Positions 43,350 through 53,787 of a stretch of DNA of 64,000 nucleotides are shown in pieces. The translations under genes and the position numbers were made by a program. The notes beneath the pieces are model-generated. The model saw nothing but the letters and a program-made list of their open reading frames with translations, was not told where the DNA came from and did no database searches. Source of the DNA: Chloroflexota bacterium (GTDB taxonomy: Bacteria; Chloroflexota; Dehalococcoidia; UBA2247; RBG-13-53-26); contig VGOM01000006.1 in the NCBI GenBank assembly GCA_016875915.1, positions 1-64,000 of the forward strand. The letters are read 5' to 3'. The number at the start of each line of letters is the position of its first letter. Positions within the stretch are counted from its first letter, which is position 1.

Positions 43350-43504
43350 GTCCGCTCTGTCTGCTCCTGGGAGGGTCACACCTCAGCGGCTGCTCTGCCG
43401 GAAAAAGGAGAGATGGACGGCGGGGGACCTGCCCTCAGTCTCCAGCATGCTTCCTTCCCCTGGATGGGTGCCGCAGAATGCCATGGGTGTCATCCGGAAC
43501 GGCC

Positions 43505-46231
43505 CTAGACGGCGCCCGCCCTGCCGGCCGCCAGCAAGTCCTCCAGATCAATGAACAGCGCCCCGTTCAGCCCCCGGTACCTCTCCGGGTGGCAGGTAAG
43601 AATGACGATCTGCAGGCGCTGGGCTTCCTCTTCGAGGATGGCCATCACCCGGGCCATCCGCCCGGCATCGGTGAAGGTCATGACATCGTCGAGGACCACC
43701 ATCTGGCGTTCTTCTCTGGCCAGCACCTCGGCCAGTGCCAGCCGCGTTGCCAGGTAGATCTGCTCCCGCTCGCCGCCGGAGACACTGTCCAGAGGGGCCT
43801 CTTCCCCGCTGATCTCGGGAACCACGCCGGCCGGCCCAAAGGTCTGGCCCAGCTTCAGCCGGCCCAGCCGTCCGCCGGCGATCCGCTGGACCATCTGGGT
43901 GGCCACGGCCTCCACCGGCCCGGCCACGGCAGCCGCAGCCTCGGCCTGGCACTGCTTGAGCGTGTCATACAGCAAACGTATGGCTCCGGCGCGCAACTCC
44001 TCGGCAGCCACCTCAGCCTGCAGAGAGGCCACCTTCTCCTCCGCAGCGACCAGCTCTGAGTAGGGGCCCTGGCCGCCCAGCATCTGCAGCTTCCCTTCCT
44101 CCGTCTTCTCGTCTTCACCTGCCTTCCTGGCTGCGTCCTCCGCCGATTGCAGTTGCCTCTCCAGCCGGGATGCAGTGTCCACGGGGTCGTCCCTGAACTC
44201 CGAGAGCTGCCTCTCAATATCCTGGAGCTTCGTCCTGGCCGCATCCCACGAGAGCCTGATCCCCGTGATCTCTTCGGCGCGCTGCTCATCCGACTTGCCA
44301 TCGCCGGTGAGTTCCGCCAGCCTGGTCTCCAACGACGTGATCATGGTTCTGATGCCTTCAGCCTGGGAGCTGGCCTGCTCACTCCTGCCACGGGCAGCAG
44401 TCAGGGCGTTCTGTGCCGCATCCCAGCCGGATTCCGCCTTCTCCACTTGACGGACGAAGGAGTACCCGGCAGCATCCGCGTCAGATTTGAGGGCAGAGGG
44501 ATCAGGGGGTTTCCTCTCCCACTCGGGATGATCCTGGATCACCCTGGCACAGACCGCCTGGACCTCCGAACGCTGCCGCTGGATCTCGTCAAGAGTACGG
44601 CCTGAGAGCCAGGTTTCAATCTGGGTATCCGCCTCAACTATCTTTCTGTCCAGAGCCCGGCGTTTCTCCACCAGGGCTTCGAGTGATTCGACGTCGGATG
44701 TCCCGAATGGCTCGGTGAGTCTCCTCAGCTCACGTTCAACCTCAGCCCGCTCCGCGCGGTGTTCCTCGACCGATCCAGCGGGCCCGGATGCCCTGAGCCT
44801 GGAGATGCCCGGCAGGTCAGCCACCACCTCCGGCGAACCGCTGACTCGTGTGGGAACCCCGGCACTGAGCTGGACCTCGCCCAGCTCTTCTCCGGCAATG
44901 ACAACCAGCTTGCCACCCTTCTCGGGGACGACCTCCAGGGTTATCAGGGATGCCTCGATCAGGAGCTGTGCCTCATCGCGCTTCTTCACCACCCTGCGGA
45001 TGGCCCTCATGGCGTTGTCATCCGGGGCGACATGTTCAGCCCGCTCCCTCTTCCGCCGGTTCAAAGCTTCCAGTGCCGTTGTGATCTTCTGCAGTTCTGC
45101 GTCCAGGGCGGCCAGGGCCCTGGCATTCTCCACAAACTGGCGGGCCTGTTCCGCCAACTCCCGTGCCGCATCGACCTTGGGTCGTTCACTACGCACATTC
45201 TCGAGGGCCGACTTGGCCCCTGCCGCTTCCTTCTCGCGCTGCCGGAGTTCGCGCTGGTGCAAAGGCAGGTCGCCTACCATCTTCTGCAGGGAGTCGGCGG
45301 CCTTCTTGATTTCCCCCCTGGTATTCACGATCTCGTCCATGCGCCGCTTCAAATCGGCGTGCTTCGCTTCTTGCTCGCCGGCTCGCGCCGTCCTCTCGTT
45401 CCTTTCGGACATCAGCTCCCGGAAGGACTCCGCTCTTGCCCGCGCTTGCTTCATCTCTTCACCAAGACGCTGCTCGTCGCGTCTGGCCTGGGCACGCCTG
45501 GCCCGCAGGTCCTCCACACGCCTGGCCGCTTCTTCGTAGTCTCGCTGCCTGGTCACGGCAGCGGCCCTTTCCCCCCGAGCGGATTCGAGGCTGTGCCCGA
45601 GTTGGACAACAAGTGAGGCATCCTTGCCAACCCTGTACTTGCCTCCGGGCGTGTAGATCCTGAGGTAGGACTCTTCCACCTTCCTCTCTACGGGGCCGGC
45701 GGACGGCTCGGCCACCTGTCTCCCAAGCGACGAACTGATGTCAGCCACGAGGTCGCCGGAGAGGCCTTCCAGCGCCAGGTCGCCCTGCGTCGTCCAGAGC
45801 ACCTGCGCCAGTCCCCAGTTCTCCGGCCTGGAGAGGCCCCTTCCCGGGGCATTCCTGCTGATCATGGTCCGCACCATCTCGTCGGCTTTGCCGGCCTCAG
45901 CCAGGCTGACGAAGCGGCTGCCTTCCTTCCTTCCTAGCTTCGAGGACGGGTTGTCCAGGAACCGCTTCGCGATGCGGTACTCCTGGCCGCCGTGGCTGAA
46001 CTCCACCGTCACCGCGGGCGCCAGGGCACGACCCCAGGGACGGATGACCTCGACTTCCTTCCCGCCAACACGGTGTCCGTCCAGCAGGCCGCGGCGGATA
46101 GCCTCGAAGAGGGTGGACTTCCCGGTGGCGTTGGGGGCATGGATGACATTCAGGCCCTCCTGAAACGGCCCCACCGTGATGACGTCGGCGAAACAGCGCC
46201 AGCCCGAGACGCGGATCGAACGGAGGATCAC
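43505..46231 (-). CDS. SbcC/Rad50-like ATPase without zinc hook
   Basis: A 908-aa SMC-like ATPase. N-terminal Walker A is APNATGKST (residues ~33-41). Long coiled coils run from about 210 to 370 and 500 to 800. The end has the signature DSVSGGEREQIYLATRLAL and Walker B QMVVLDDVMTF. Between the coils (about residues 430-480) there is no CxxC hook; a strand-rich segment (GGKLVVIAGEELGEVQLS, TRVSGSPEVVADLPG) takes its place, as in YhaN-like proteins. It acts with the SbcD-like nuclease, whose gene overlaps its start by four bases, in processing DNA ends. Confidence 0.87.
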   Translation of the reverse strand: MILRSIRVSGWRCFADVITVGPFQEGLNVIHAPNATGKSTLFEAIRRGLLDGHRVGGKEVEVIRPWGRALAPAVTVEFSHGGQEYRIAKRFLDNPSSKLGRKEGSRFVSLAEAGKADEMVRTMISRNAPGRGLSRPENWGLAQVLWTTQGDLALEGLSGDLVADISSSLGRQVAEPSAGPVERKVEESYLRIYTPGGKYRVGKDASLVVQLGHSLESARGERAAAVTRQRDYEEAARRVEDLRARRAQARRDEQRLGEEMKQARARAESFRELMSERNERTARAGEQEAKHADLKRRMDEIVNTRGEIKKAADSLQKMVGDLPLHQRELRQREKEAAGAKSALENVRSERPKVDAARELAEQARQFVENARALAALDAELQKITTALEALNRRKRERAEHVAPDDNAMRAIRRVVKKRDEAQLLIEASLITLEVVPEKGGKLVVIAGEELGEVQLSAGVPTRVSGSPEVVADLPGISRLRASGPAGSVEEHRAERAEVERELRRLTEPFGTSDVESLEALVEKRRALDRKIVEADTQIETWLSGRTLDEIQRQRSEVQAVCARVIQDHPEWERKPPDPSALKSDADAAGYSFVRQVEKAESGWDAAQNALTAARGRSEQASSQAEGIRTMITSLETRLAELTGDGKSDEQRAEEITGIRLSWDAARTKLQDIERQLSEFRDDPVDTASRLERQLQSAEDAARKAGEDEKTEEGKLQMLGGQGPYSELVAAEEKVASLQAEVAAEELRAGAIRLLYDTLKQCQAEAAAAVAGPVEAVATQMVQRIAGGRLGRLKLGQTFGPAGVVPEISGEEAPLDSVSGGEREQIYLATRLALAEVLAREERQMVVLDDVMTFTDAGRMARVMAILEEEAQRLQIVILTCHPERYRGLNGALFIDLEDLLAAGRAGAV

Positions 46232-47355
46232 CGCGGCCCCTCCGTGACCAGAGCATAGAGCTCGATGAGTGCCCGGGAGGCCACCTCCGGTGAAGCGCCA
46301 TCGGGACGCTGTCCGGAGAAGCCCGGATCAGACAGCTCCTGCAACCGTGCCGCCACTGTCTGCAGCATGCCGGGCGGCAGACCGGCCAGCCAACTGGCGT
46401 CCCCGGGCGAGGGCCGCAGTCCGGAGATGTCGATCTGATGGAAGAGGAAGCGGGAGGCCAGGATCTCCTCCATGCGGGCCATTTCGTCGCGCTCATCCAC
46501 GGCCAGCAGGCCCTTCAGGCGCAATTCGACGAGGGTCGATCCCGGATTCCCCTCTGCCTCGATATCAGCGCGGACCCGGCGGAGGTCACCCGGCTCGCGG
46601 ATGTCCTTCTCCACCACCCTCCAGGTCAGGCCTCCGGTGCGCAGCGGCGTGACCCGCGGTGGTGATCCCGGGCCGGCGATGTCCACGGCCAGGACATTGC
46701 CGCTGTCCCGCTCGCCGAAGCTGGTGGTCTCATGGGTCCCGGAATAGGCCATTCTCACCGCACCGTCAGGCGCGGCGTAGGTGGCCGTGGAATGCCAGTG
46801 GCCCAGGCCCAGGTAGTCCAGTCCGCTCCGCGCCGCAGCATCGCGGGCAATGGGGTGGTCCGGCTCCAGCTGGGGAACGCCCTCGACGGTGCCATGGGCC
46901 AGGCCGATCCTGATGGCCCCGGCATCGCCTGCCGCTATCCACGAGGTGGGGTCCCTGCGCGACTGCCGGTCCTTCACCGGGCAGGGGTAGAGGATGCCGC
47001 CCGGGACCTCCACCGGCTGCTCCTCGCGGAGGACATGGACGTGCTGCATGGTCTTCCACGCCGGGTGTTCCCAGACCGATCCGGGAGTCAGCGGATCGTG
47101 GTTGCCGGGTATGACATAGACCGGCACGGGGCTGCCGCCGAGGATGTCCGCCGCCTTCTGGATCAGGGTCCGCTCCACGCCGTTGTCTTCGAAGGTGTCG
47201 CCGGCCACCAGGATGAACCCCGCTGCCTGGTCCCGGGCCACTGCGATCACCCGCCTGGCGGCGGCGAGGCGCTCTTCGCGCAGGCGGGGGGCGACGCCGC
47301 CAACGCGGGCCGCCTTCATTCCCAGCTGCCAGTCTGCGGTCTGGATGAACCTCAC
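46228..47355 (-). CDS. SbcD/Mre11-like metallophosphoesterase nuclease
   Basis: A 375-aa protein with the Mre11-type metal motifs: FIQTADWQLG, LVAGDTFEDN, VIPGNHDPLT, GLAHGTVEG and LGLGHWHS. The first motif has Asp-Trp-Gln where SbcD has DxH; the Gln in place of His is unusual and is shared with some YhaO-like relatives. The C-terminal part (about residues 260-375) likely contacts the ATPase. ATGA overlap with the downstream SbcC-like gene shows coupling. First gene of the break-processing set. Confidence 0.87.
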   Translation of the reverse strand: MRFIQTADWQLGMKAARVGGVAPRLREERLAAARRVIAVARDQAAGFILVAGDTFEDNGVERTLIQKAADILGGSPVPVYVIPGNHDPLTPGSVWEHPAWKTMQHVHVLREEQPVEVPGGILYPCPVKDRQSRRDPTSWIAAGDAGAIRIGLAHGTVEGVPQLEPDHPIARDAAARSGLDYLGLGHWHSTATYAAPDGAVRMAYSGTHETTSFGERDSGNVLAVDIAGPGSPPRVTPLRTGGLTWRVVEKDIREPGDLRRVRADIEAEGNPGSTLVELRLKGLLAVDERDEMARMEEILASRFLFHQIDISGLRPSPGDASWLAGLPPGMLQTVAARLQELSDPGFSGQRPDGASPEVASRALIELYALVTEGPR

Positions 47356-47460
47356 CGTACTATGTCCTCATCCCTGGGGGCTTGGCCCGGCCGCAGTAAT
47401 GCTAGCACGACTGTCGGCCGGTTTGAAGAGCCTGTTGGCATTCAGGCCGACATGCCCAGG

Positions 47461-47490
47461 TTGACAGAGGCCGGGAAACTGTGGTGCAAT
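47461..47490 (+). promoter_or_regulatory. Promoter of the nucleotidyltransferase-like gene
   Basis: TTGACA (47461-47466) and TGCAAT (47485-47490) with an 18-base spacer, about 38 bases ahead of the ATG at 47528. Confidence 0.5.
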
Positions 47491-47527
47491 TGCGATGGTC
47501 GCCACCACAGCGGGGAGACGAGGGGAG

Positions 47528-48445
47528 ATGGAGGACGTACTGACTTACCCACCCTTCCAGGTCGACAGGAAGGAGTCGTGCTATAGAGAGGTCCCCGTCG
47601 ATGCCCTGGAACGACTCTACCTGAAGGAATTCGGGAGAGCCGAGAACGAGAGCGTCCTCTCCTGCGGGTCGGCGGCGTACGGCATCTCCAATGATGATCA
47701 AGTCAACCCCCTGCGGCGGTTCAGCGACATAGATTTCATTGCCATATCGGGCAAGCAGGGACGCAAGCCCCACTACCAGGTGAAGAAGAGGCCCCGATGG
47801 GATATCGACGTGCTCAGGATGGAGTACGATTCCTGCCTCAGGGGTTTGCAGGATGGGGCCCTGCTAGTGATGCTTACCCTGGCCAGGTTTGCCGTGCCTC
47901 TCTTCGATTCCGAGAAGTCATACCTGGAGCTGACATCCAGGGCATTAGCCAGAATCCTGGAGATCAGCCTGCTGGCCGAGGGGGTCCTGATCACGCCGAG
48001 CTACGCCATGATGCAGATCAACGACACCAGGATGCGTTTCAAGCCCCACAGATGGTGGAGCGTCTACGGCGAGTTCGCCCTGTCGCCCAACGCCAGGAGG
48101 AACATCGAGGTCTACTACGACCGGGTTTCCAGCGCCCTGGAGTGGCTGTGCGAACAGGGATGCCTGGCGAGGGTGGAGGCCGACTACCCGGAGCCGGTGT
48201 ACGACACCTCCCGGCTGGCCAGGGAGCGCCGGAAGACGCCGTGGCTGGTGGACGTGGCGGCCCTTCATTGCGAGCAGGTGCTGGCCTTTCTGATCAGGGG
48301 CAGAGGCAACATCCCAAGCGTGAAGAAGATGATCCACGTGGCCTATGACGGCTGCAATGTGGTGGGCGGCGTTCTCCAGGGAAAGAGCCGCTGTGACGCC
48401 CTCTTCGGCGTCGCCCCGCAGACGGTGAGGGTCTGCGTAGCCTGA
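47528..48445 (+). CDS. Possible nucleotidyltransferase-fold protein
   Basis: A 305-aa protein. VLSCGSAAYGIS followed after 12 residues by RFSDIDFIAIS matches the GS...DxD signature of pol-beta-like nucleotidyltransferases, and RPRWDIDVLRMEYDS may give the third acid. The C-terminal half is helical (ALARILEISLLAEGVLITPSY, FALSPNARRNIEVYYDRVSSALEWL), like the helical domain of kanamycin-type or tRNA-type NTases. I do not recognise the exact family. GACGAGGGGAG precedes the ATG at 47528. Confidence 0.6.
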   Translation: MEDVLTYPPFQVDRKESCYREVPVDALERLYLKEFGRAENESVLSCGSAAYGISNDDQVNPLRRFSDIDFIAISGKQGRKPHYQVKKRPRWDIDVLRMEYDSCLRGLQDGALLVMLTLARFAVPLFDSEKSYLELTSRALARILEISLLAEGVLITPSYAMMQINDTRMRFKPHRWWSVYGEFALSPNARRNIEVYYDRVSSALEWLCEQGCLARVEADYPEPVYDTSRLARERRKTPWLVDVAALHCEQVLAFLIRGRGNIPSVKKMIHVAYDGCNVVGGVLQGKSRCDALFGVAPQTVRVCVA

Positions 48446-48535
48446 CTGCCCCGAACCGGGAGCGCCGGTTGCTGCTATAATAGCGCCGGATCCTTCGGGG
48501 TCCCACCGTCAGGCTCAGAGAAGGAGGGAGAGCTG

Positions 48536-48877
48536 ATGAGGAACATAGCTATCTTCGGGTCATCGGTGTTTGGCCACGGGCCGTGGCGTCCCGGCAAGAA
48601 GGTCTGGTCCATCGCCTTCTGCGGCGCTTCCACCACGGACTTCCGCCAGGCCCAACTGGACGAAGGCACGACCAGCGTAGTGTGCCTGGTGCTCTTCGGC
48701 GCCGGGAAGGTCCAGGTCTCACCGGAGATGCCGGTGACCCTCACCGGCCTGTCCGTGCTGGGCGTAAGAAGCATGAAGCGGGCGCAGGCCAAGGAGATCC
48801 CGCCCATATCCGCCCGGGGACTGCAGGTGCGCGCGCTGTGTCTCTTCGGCACCTTTCAGGTCACTGACAGGGGCTGA
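48536..48877 (+). CDS. LiaF C-terminal-like (cell-wall response) domain protein, tentative
   Basis: A 113-aa protein, MRNIAIFGSSVFGHGPWRPGKK, then a repetitive strand pattern (SIAFCGASTTDFRQAQLDEGTTSVVCLVLFGAGKVQVSPEMPVTLTG). This right-handed beta-helix-like pattern resembles the C-terminal domain of LiaF and other 'cell wall-active antibiotic response' proteins; here it stands alone without membrane helices. TATAAT at 48476-48481 and GAAGGAGGGAGAGCTG before the ATG support expression. Confidence 0.6.
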   Translation: MRNIAIFGSSVFGHGPWRPGKKVWSIAFCGASTTDFRQAQLDEGTTSVVCLVLFGAGKVQVSPEMPVTLTGLSVLGVRSMKRAQAKEIPPISARGLQVRALCLFGTFQVTDRG

Positions 48878-49056
48878 ACCCCCACAGCCAGCCGTCTGGT
48901 GTCCACGGACGGGGGGCCATCCCGCAGGGGGCTGCATCCCTCATGCCTATTGTGAGGAGCGGCAGGGCAGTTGAGACGCAGTTGAAAGGCCCGCCGTGTA
49001 TCCTGCAGGTTGTGCAGTAGGACTGCCGGTCCACTGCTGCTGCAGGAGTCATTCCA

Positions 49057-49440
49057 GTGCTGACCAGGATTCAGACCACACACCCGGCACCAGCGCCGGG
49101 GAGGAACTACTGCTCCCATCAGAACATGGGGGCTCCGGCCGACAACGGCGTTCCCTACAAGCGAGTCAGGAAGGCCAAGCCGGGGCCGCAGAAGCCCGTT
49201 TCCGGTGATGTGGCCATGCGCTGGTTCCCCTGTGGAGATGCCGGCACCTGGCACATCATTGGCCCCTGTCCGCGCTGCCGGCACACCAAGTGGGGCCTCC
49301 TGCTGGGCACGATGGACAGCGGCGTCGCGGGTTTGGTCAGGCTCTGGTGCGCCGCCTGCGAATACGAGGTGTACTACTACGCCGACGCCCGGGAAAAACA
49401 GATCTGGCGCCGGGAGCAGGTCGAGGCGATCAGGGACTAG
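49057..49440 (+). CDS. Zinc-ribbon protein of unknown function
   Basis: A 127-aa protein whose C-terminal half is a two-CxxC zinc ribbon: CPRCRHTKWGLLLGTMDSG and WCAACEYEVYYYADAREKQIW. The first half is basic and low in pattern (PYKRVRKAKPGPQKPV). The GTG start at 49057 has GCAGGAGTC upstream. No family recognised; it stands alone. Confidence 0.65.
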   Translation: MLTRIQTTHPAPAPGRNYCSHQNMGAPADNGVPYKRVRKAKPGPQKPVSGDVAMRWFPCGDAGTWHIIGPCPRCRHTKWGLLLGTMDSGVAGLVRLWCAACEYEVYYYADAREKQIWRREQVEAIRD

Positions 49441-49627
49441 AAAGCGCCGCCGAATACATCGTCGGCCAAGATAGACAAACCCCACCAGCCGAATCCACGG
49501 ACACCCCTCCACACTTCCTCCGTCAGTCTCAACTCTGTTCGAGCCACGGCGCGAGTCACAAAGGCTCCATCAGGGATCATTGACACGCGGCGCATGCAGT
49601 GAGAGAATTGACTGAGGCACTAATAGT

Positions 49628-49640
49628 AATGATTCTCGTT
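49628..49640. promoter_or_regulatory. Fur-box-like sequence ahead of the DUF5661-like gene
   Basis: AATGATTCTCGTT differs by one base from AATGATTCTCATT, a common half of Fur operators. It lies between a TTGACA/TTGACT-containing region (49579-49605) and the GAGGAGG ribosome site. Confidence 0.3.
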
Positions 49641-49657
49641 TAGATGAGGAGGCTGGA

Positions 49658-50095
49658 GTGAAACTACCGGAGTACATATCCAAAGCGGAAGTGAAGAGGG
49701 TGTGCAAGCAGCTGGGTTTCCGGGACTGGACGGCGCTCAAGACCCCCAGCGTCACCAAGGCGGAGGCATCACTGATACTGAAGACGGTGAACACCGACGG
49801 CATGAAGATACCCGTGGAGGAGTTCAAGGCCGGCCTTGAGGTGGAACTGGAGCACGGCACCAGGTACAAGGACGCCAACGTGACCAACAATCATCCGGTG
49901 CTGACCGGGATGATCGTCCTGGCCCACCTGAAGGAGGCCATGGACTACTACGAGCGGCTGGAAGTGGCCGAGATCGAGGGAGATCTGCTCAAAGCGGCCA
50001 AGGCCAAGGATGCCAAGAAGCTGGAGGCCAAGTACCGCAAGCTGGCCGCGGCCCAGGCCACGCTGTGGAAGTCGGTGGCCAAAGAGCTGGCTTGA
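49658..50095 (+). CDS. DUF5661-like protein
   Basis: A 145-aa protein. FKAGLEVELEHGTRYKDANVTNNHPVLTGMIVLAHLKEAMDYYERLEVAEIEG matches the core of the DUF5661 family (EHG, NVT, PVLTG, AHLKE..DYY), of unknown function. The first 50 residues resemble a helical module (KRVCKQLGFRDWTALKTPSVTKAEA). The end is a Lys/Ala-rich helix. The GTG start has GAGGAGG nearby. Confidence 0.8.
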   Translation: MKLPEYISKAEVKRVCKQLGFRDWTALKTPSVTKAEASLILKTVNTDGMKIPVEEFKAGLEVELEHGTRYKDANVTNNHPVLTGMIVLAHLKEAMDYYERLEVAEIEGDLLKAAKAKDAKKLEAKYRKLAAAQATLWKSVAKELA

Positions 50096-50117
50096 ACACC
50101 GTCACGGGGCAGTCGCG

Positions 50118-50978
50118 ATGGCTGAAGGCAGAATCAGAAAGATAGACGCCAACGGCGTCTCTTTCGCCTGCCTGGAACAGGGCAAGGGGCCGCTGGTGCT
50201 CTGCCTTCACGGATTCCCCGACACGGCTTTCGGCTTCGAGCAGACCCTGGCCCACCTGGCCGGGGCGGGCTATCACGCTGTGGCCCCTTTCATGCGCGGC
50301 TATCACCCCACAGGCCTGGCGCCAGACGGCAACTACTCCGTGCTCAGACTGGCCGGTGACGTCCCGGCCCTGACCGCCAGCCTGGGCCACGAACGTGCCT
50401 CCATCATAGGACACGACTGGGGGGCGTTCGCGGCGTACACCGCGGCGAACCTGCACCCGGAGAGGATAGACCGACTCGTGCTGATGTGCGTCCCGCACAT
50501 GCACGCCACCCATCTCACTCTGTCCCAACTGAGGAAGTCCTGGTACGTCTTCTTCTTCCAACTGCCGTGGCTGCCGGAATACATCGTGCGGAGGCGGCAC
50601 TTCGCCTTCATCGACCGGCTCTACCGCAGCTGGTCACCCAACTGGGACCCGGCGCAGTTCCATCTGGAGCCGGTGAAGAAGGCCCTGTCCGCCCCGGGCG
50701 GACTCAAGGCCGCCCTGGCCTACTACCGCTCGATGATCCGAGGGGCCTCCAAGGAACAGCGCCGGATCATGGCACAGCAGACCAGCATACCCACCCTGTT
50801 CGTGGTCGGCGAATCGGACGGCAGCGTCAGCACCGACCAGTTCATCGACGTGGAGAAGGCCTTCACCAGCTACATCGAGGTGGTCCGCTTCCCCGGCGCC
50901 GGCCACTTCCCCCACCGGGAGGACTTCCCCCGGTTCTGGCAGAAGCTCCAGCCCTTCATGCAGCGCCAGTTCGCCTAA
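50118..50978 (+). CDS. Epoxide-hydrolase-like alpha/beta hydrolase
   Basis: A 286-aa hydrolase. LCLHGFPDTAFGFEQ gives the oxyanion region, IIGHDWGAFAAY has Asp as the nucleophile in place of Ser (as in epoxide hydrolases and haloalkane dehalogenases), and GAGHFPHRED the catalytic His. The acid may be in VVGESDGSVS. A Tyr-rich cap (SWYVFFFQLPWLPEY) is present. Epoxide hydrolase is the first guess, dehalogenase the second. Start at 50118 by family length; the ribosome site is weak. It follows the DUF5661-like gene by 22 bases. Confidence 0.85.
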   Translation: MAEGRIRKIDANGVSFACLEQGKGPLVLCLHGFPDTAFGFEQTLAHLAGAGYHAVAPFMRGYHPTGLAPDGNYSVLRLAGDVPALTASLGHERASIIGHDWGAFAAYTAANLHPERIDRLVLMCVPHMHATHLTLSQLRKSWYVFFFQLPWLPEYIVRRRHFAFIDRLYRSWSPNWDPAQFHLEPVKKALSAPGGLKAALAYYRSMIRGASKEQRRIMAQQTSIPTLFVVGESDGSVSTDQFIDVEKAFTSYIEVVRFPGAGHFPHREDFPRFWQKLQPFMQRQFA

Positions 50979-51042
50979 AGACGCGGCTACACCGGAGATC
51001 TGCGCCGGGATGGGGTGAGAGCGGCGGGGGATCTAGAACAAG

Positions 51043-51116
51043 TGGGCCATTGTGGTCTCGAACCACAGACCTCAGTCTTATCAGGACTGCGCTCTAACCA
51101 ACTGAGCTAATGGCCC
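51043..51116 (-). tRNA. tRNA-Ile(GAU)
   Basis: A full cloverleaf on the minus strand: acceptor GGGCCAT/ATGGCCC, D-arm AGCTCAGTTGGTTAGAGCG, anticodon stem CAGTC/GACTG around loop CTGATAA (GAU), and T-loop GTGGTTCGAGACCAC. No CCA is encoded. It lies after the 16S gene and beyond its processing stem, as in many rRNA operons, but no 23S gene follows. Confidence 0.95.
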
Positions 51117-51186
51117 ACGCAGGTGTAGAGTATACGTACCGCCCGAACGGAGTGTCAAGGCGGCGCGTTCGGGCAAAAGAAAAACC

Positions 51187-51211
51187 TTAACTCCTGGATA
51201 GTGGAAGGAAG
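51187..51211 (-). other. 16S rRNA processing stem, 3' (trailer) strand
   Basis: The 18 bases at 51194-51211 are the exact complement, in the transcript, of 52809-52826 on the other side of the 16S gene. A further 7 pairs (51185-51191 with 52829-52835) follow across a 2-by-2 mismatch. This is the long stalk cut by RNase III. A competing short hairpin (GGAAGAAA/TTTCTTCC) overlaps it. Confidence 0.85.
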
Positions 51212-51298
51212 AAAGAGGTTTTCTTCCTTGCTTGACTAAGTTCTCTGTATGCTTGACTCCCCGAATCGGAGAGACCGACCTAGGAGTGTTGATCTCCC

Positions 51299-52806
<1,508 letters not shown>

Positions 52807-52853
52807 AACTTCCTTCCACTATCCAGTTGTTAAGGTAATTGAGCTGAACTACT

Positions 52854-52883
52854 ACGATAGCATACTGCCCAAATCATTGTCAA
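52854..52883 (-). promoter_or_regulatory. rRNA promoter
   Basis: On the minus strand TTGACA (52883-52878) is followed by an 18-base spacer and TATCGT (52859-52854), about 48 bases ahead of the 16S 5' end. The 5' strand of the processing stalk (52809-52835) lies between promoter and gene. Confidence 0.6.
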
Positions 52884-52924
52884 TGGGAATACGGCCCCCG
52901 AACGGGCAGTGCCGACCGCGCCGA

Positions 52925-53500
52925 CTAGCTGTTCAGCTTCTTGAGCAGCCAGGCCATGTTCTGCCCCAGGACCTTCATGGTCTGAACGCCCTCGGCATCC
53001 CTGTCTACGTCGCCCTTCTCCAGCCCGAAGGCGAAGTTCCAATACGATGAGCCGGGCACTATCATCTCGCTGAGCAGGAAGAAGTGATTGATGGTGTCCA
53101 GGGCATTGACCTGTCCGCCGCGCCGCACCGCGACCACCGCCGCCCCGACCTTGTGTCTGAAGAGCCCGCCGTTGGCCTTGCCCACCATGGTGGCCCGGTC
53201 GATCAGGGCCTTCAGAACCGGGGAGATGCTGGCCACATAGACCGGCGAGGCCAGGATCATGCCATCGGCACCGGCCATATCCCGAACATACTCGTTGAGG
53301 GGGTCCTTCTCCTGGACGCAGCGTTTGTCGGCGTTGACGTAGCATTTGTAGCAGGCCAGGCAACCCCTGATCTCCTTGCCCGCCAGCTGCGTCAACTGGG
53401 TCTCGATGCCTTCCTTCTCCAGTTCGGCGAAGACATGCCGGACCAGAATGGCGGTGTTGCTGTCCTTGCGGTTACTGCCGTTGAAGGCCACGACTTTCAT
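52925..53500 (-). CDS. Iron-sulfur flavoprotein / NADPH-dependent FMN reductase family
   Basis: A 191-aa flavodoxin-fold protein. VVAFNGSNRKDSNTAIL is the FMN phosphate loop, ASPVYVASISPVLKALIDRA the second FMN region. The insert CLACYKCYVNADKRC gives CxxCxxCx7C, the cluster motif of the Isf-type iron-sulfur flavoproteins, which transfer electrons to ferredoxin or reduce oxygen species. The length agrees with that group. The GGAGGACTCCAG ribosome site precedes the ATG. Confidence 0.88.
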   Translation of the reverse strand: MKVVAFNGSNRKDSNTAILVRHVFAELEKEGIETQLTQLAGKEIRGCLACYKCYVNADKRCVQEKDPLNEYVRDMAGADGMILASPVYVASISPVLKALIDRATMVGKANGGLFRHKVGAAVVAVRRGGQVNALDTINHFFLLSEMIVPGSSYWNFAFGLEKGDVDRDAEGVQTMKVLGQNMAWLLKKLNS

Positions 53501-53787
53501 CTGGAGTCCTCCTCTTCAAACCCTGCCCGCACAGGAACCGCGGGCGCCCGATGACGTATGGTAGCAGCCCTGCACAAGCAGTGGCAACCGTGGATCCCGC
53601 GCCTCAGCGGGTCGCCACCGCACCGGCACCCTTGATCCGCCGCGTGCAGGGTGCTACCATTTGCGAATCGATCGTCAGGACTGAAAGGGGAAATCGCTTG
53701 GCAGGCAATCACCAGAACATGATCAAGGATCTCGTCGACAGCTACGGCACGTGGTTCCGGGACGAGAGGCGCCTGGAGGACGGCCGC

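Noticed and set aside
48856-49512. A long minus-strand frame opposite the zinc-ribbon gene
   Set aside because: The plus frame holds the CxxC motifs and a ribosome site; the minus one is a shadow in G+C-rich DNA.
52830-53363. A minus-strand frame within the flavoprotein gene
   Set aside because: Frame-shifted shadow of the FMN reductase gene, which has the intact flavodoxin and cluster motifs.
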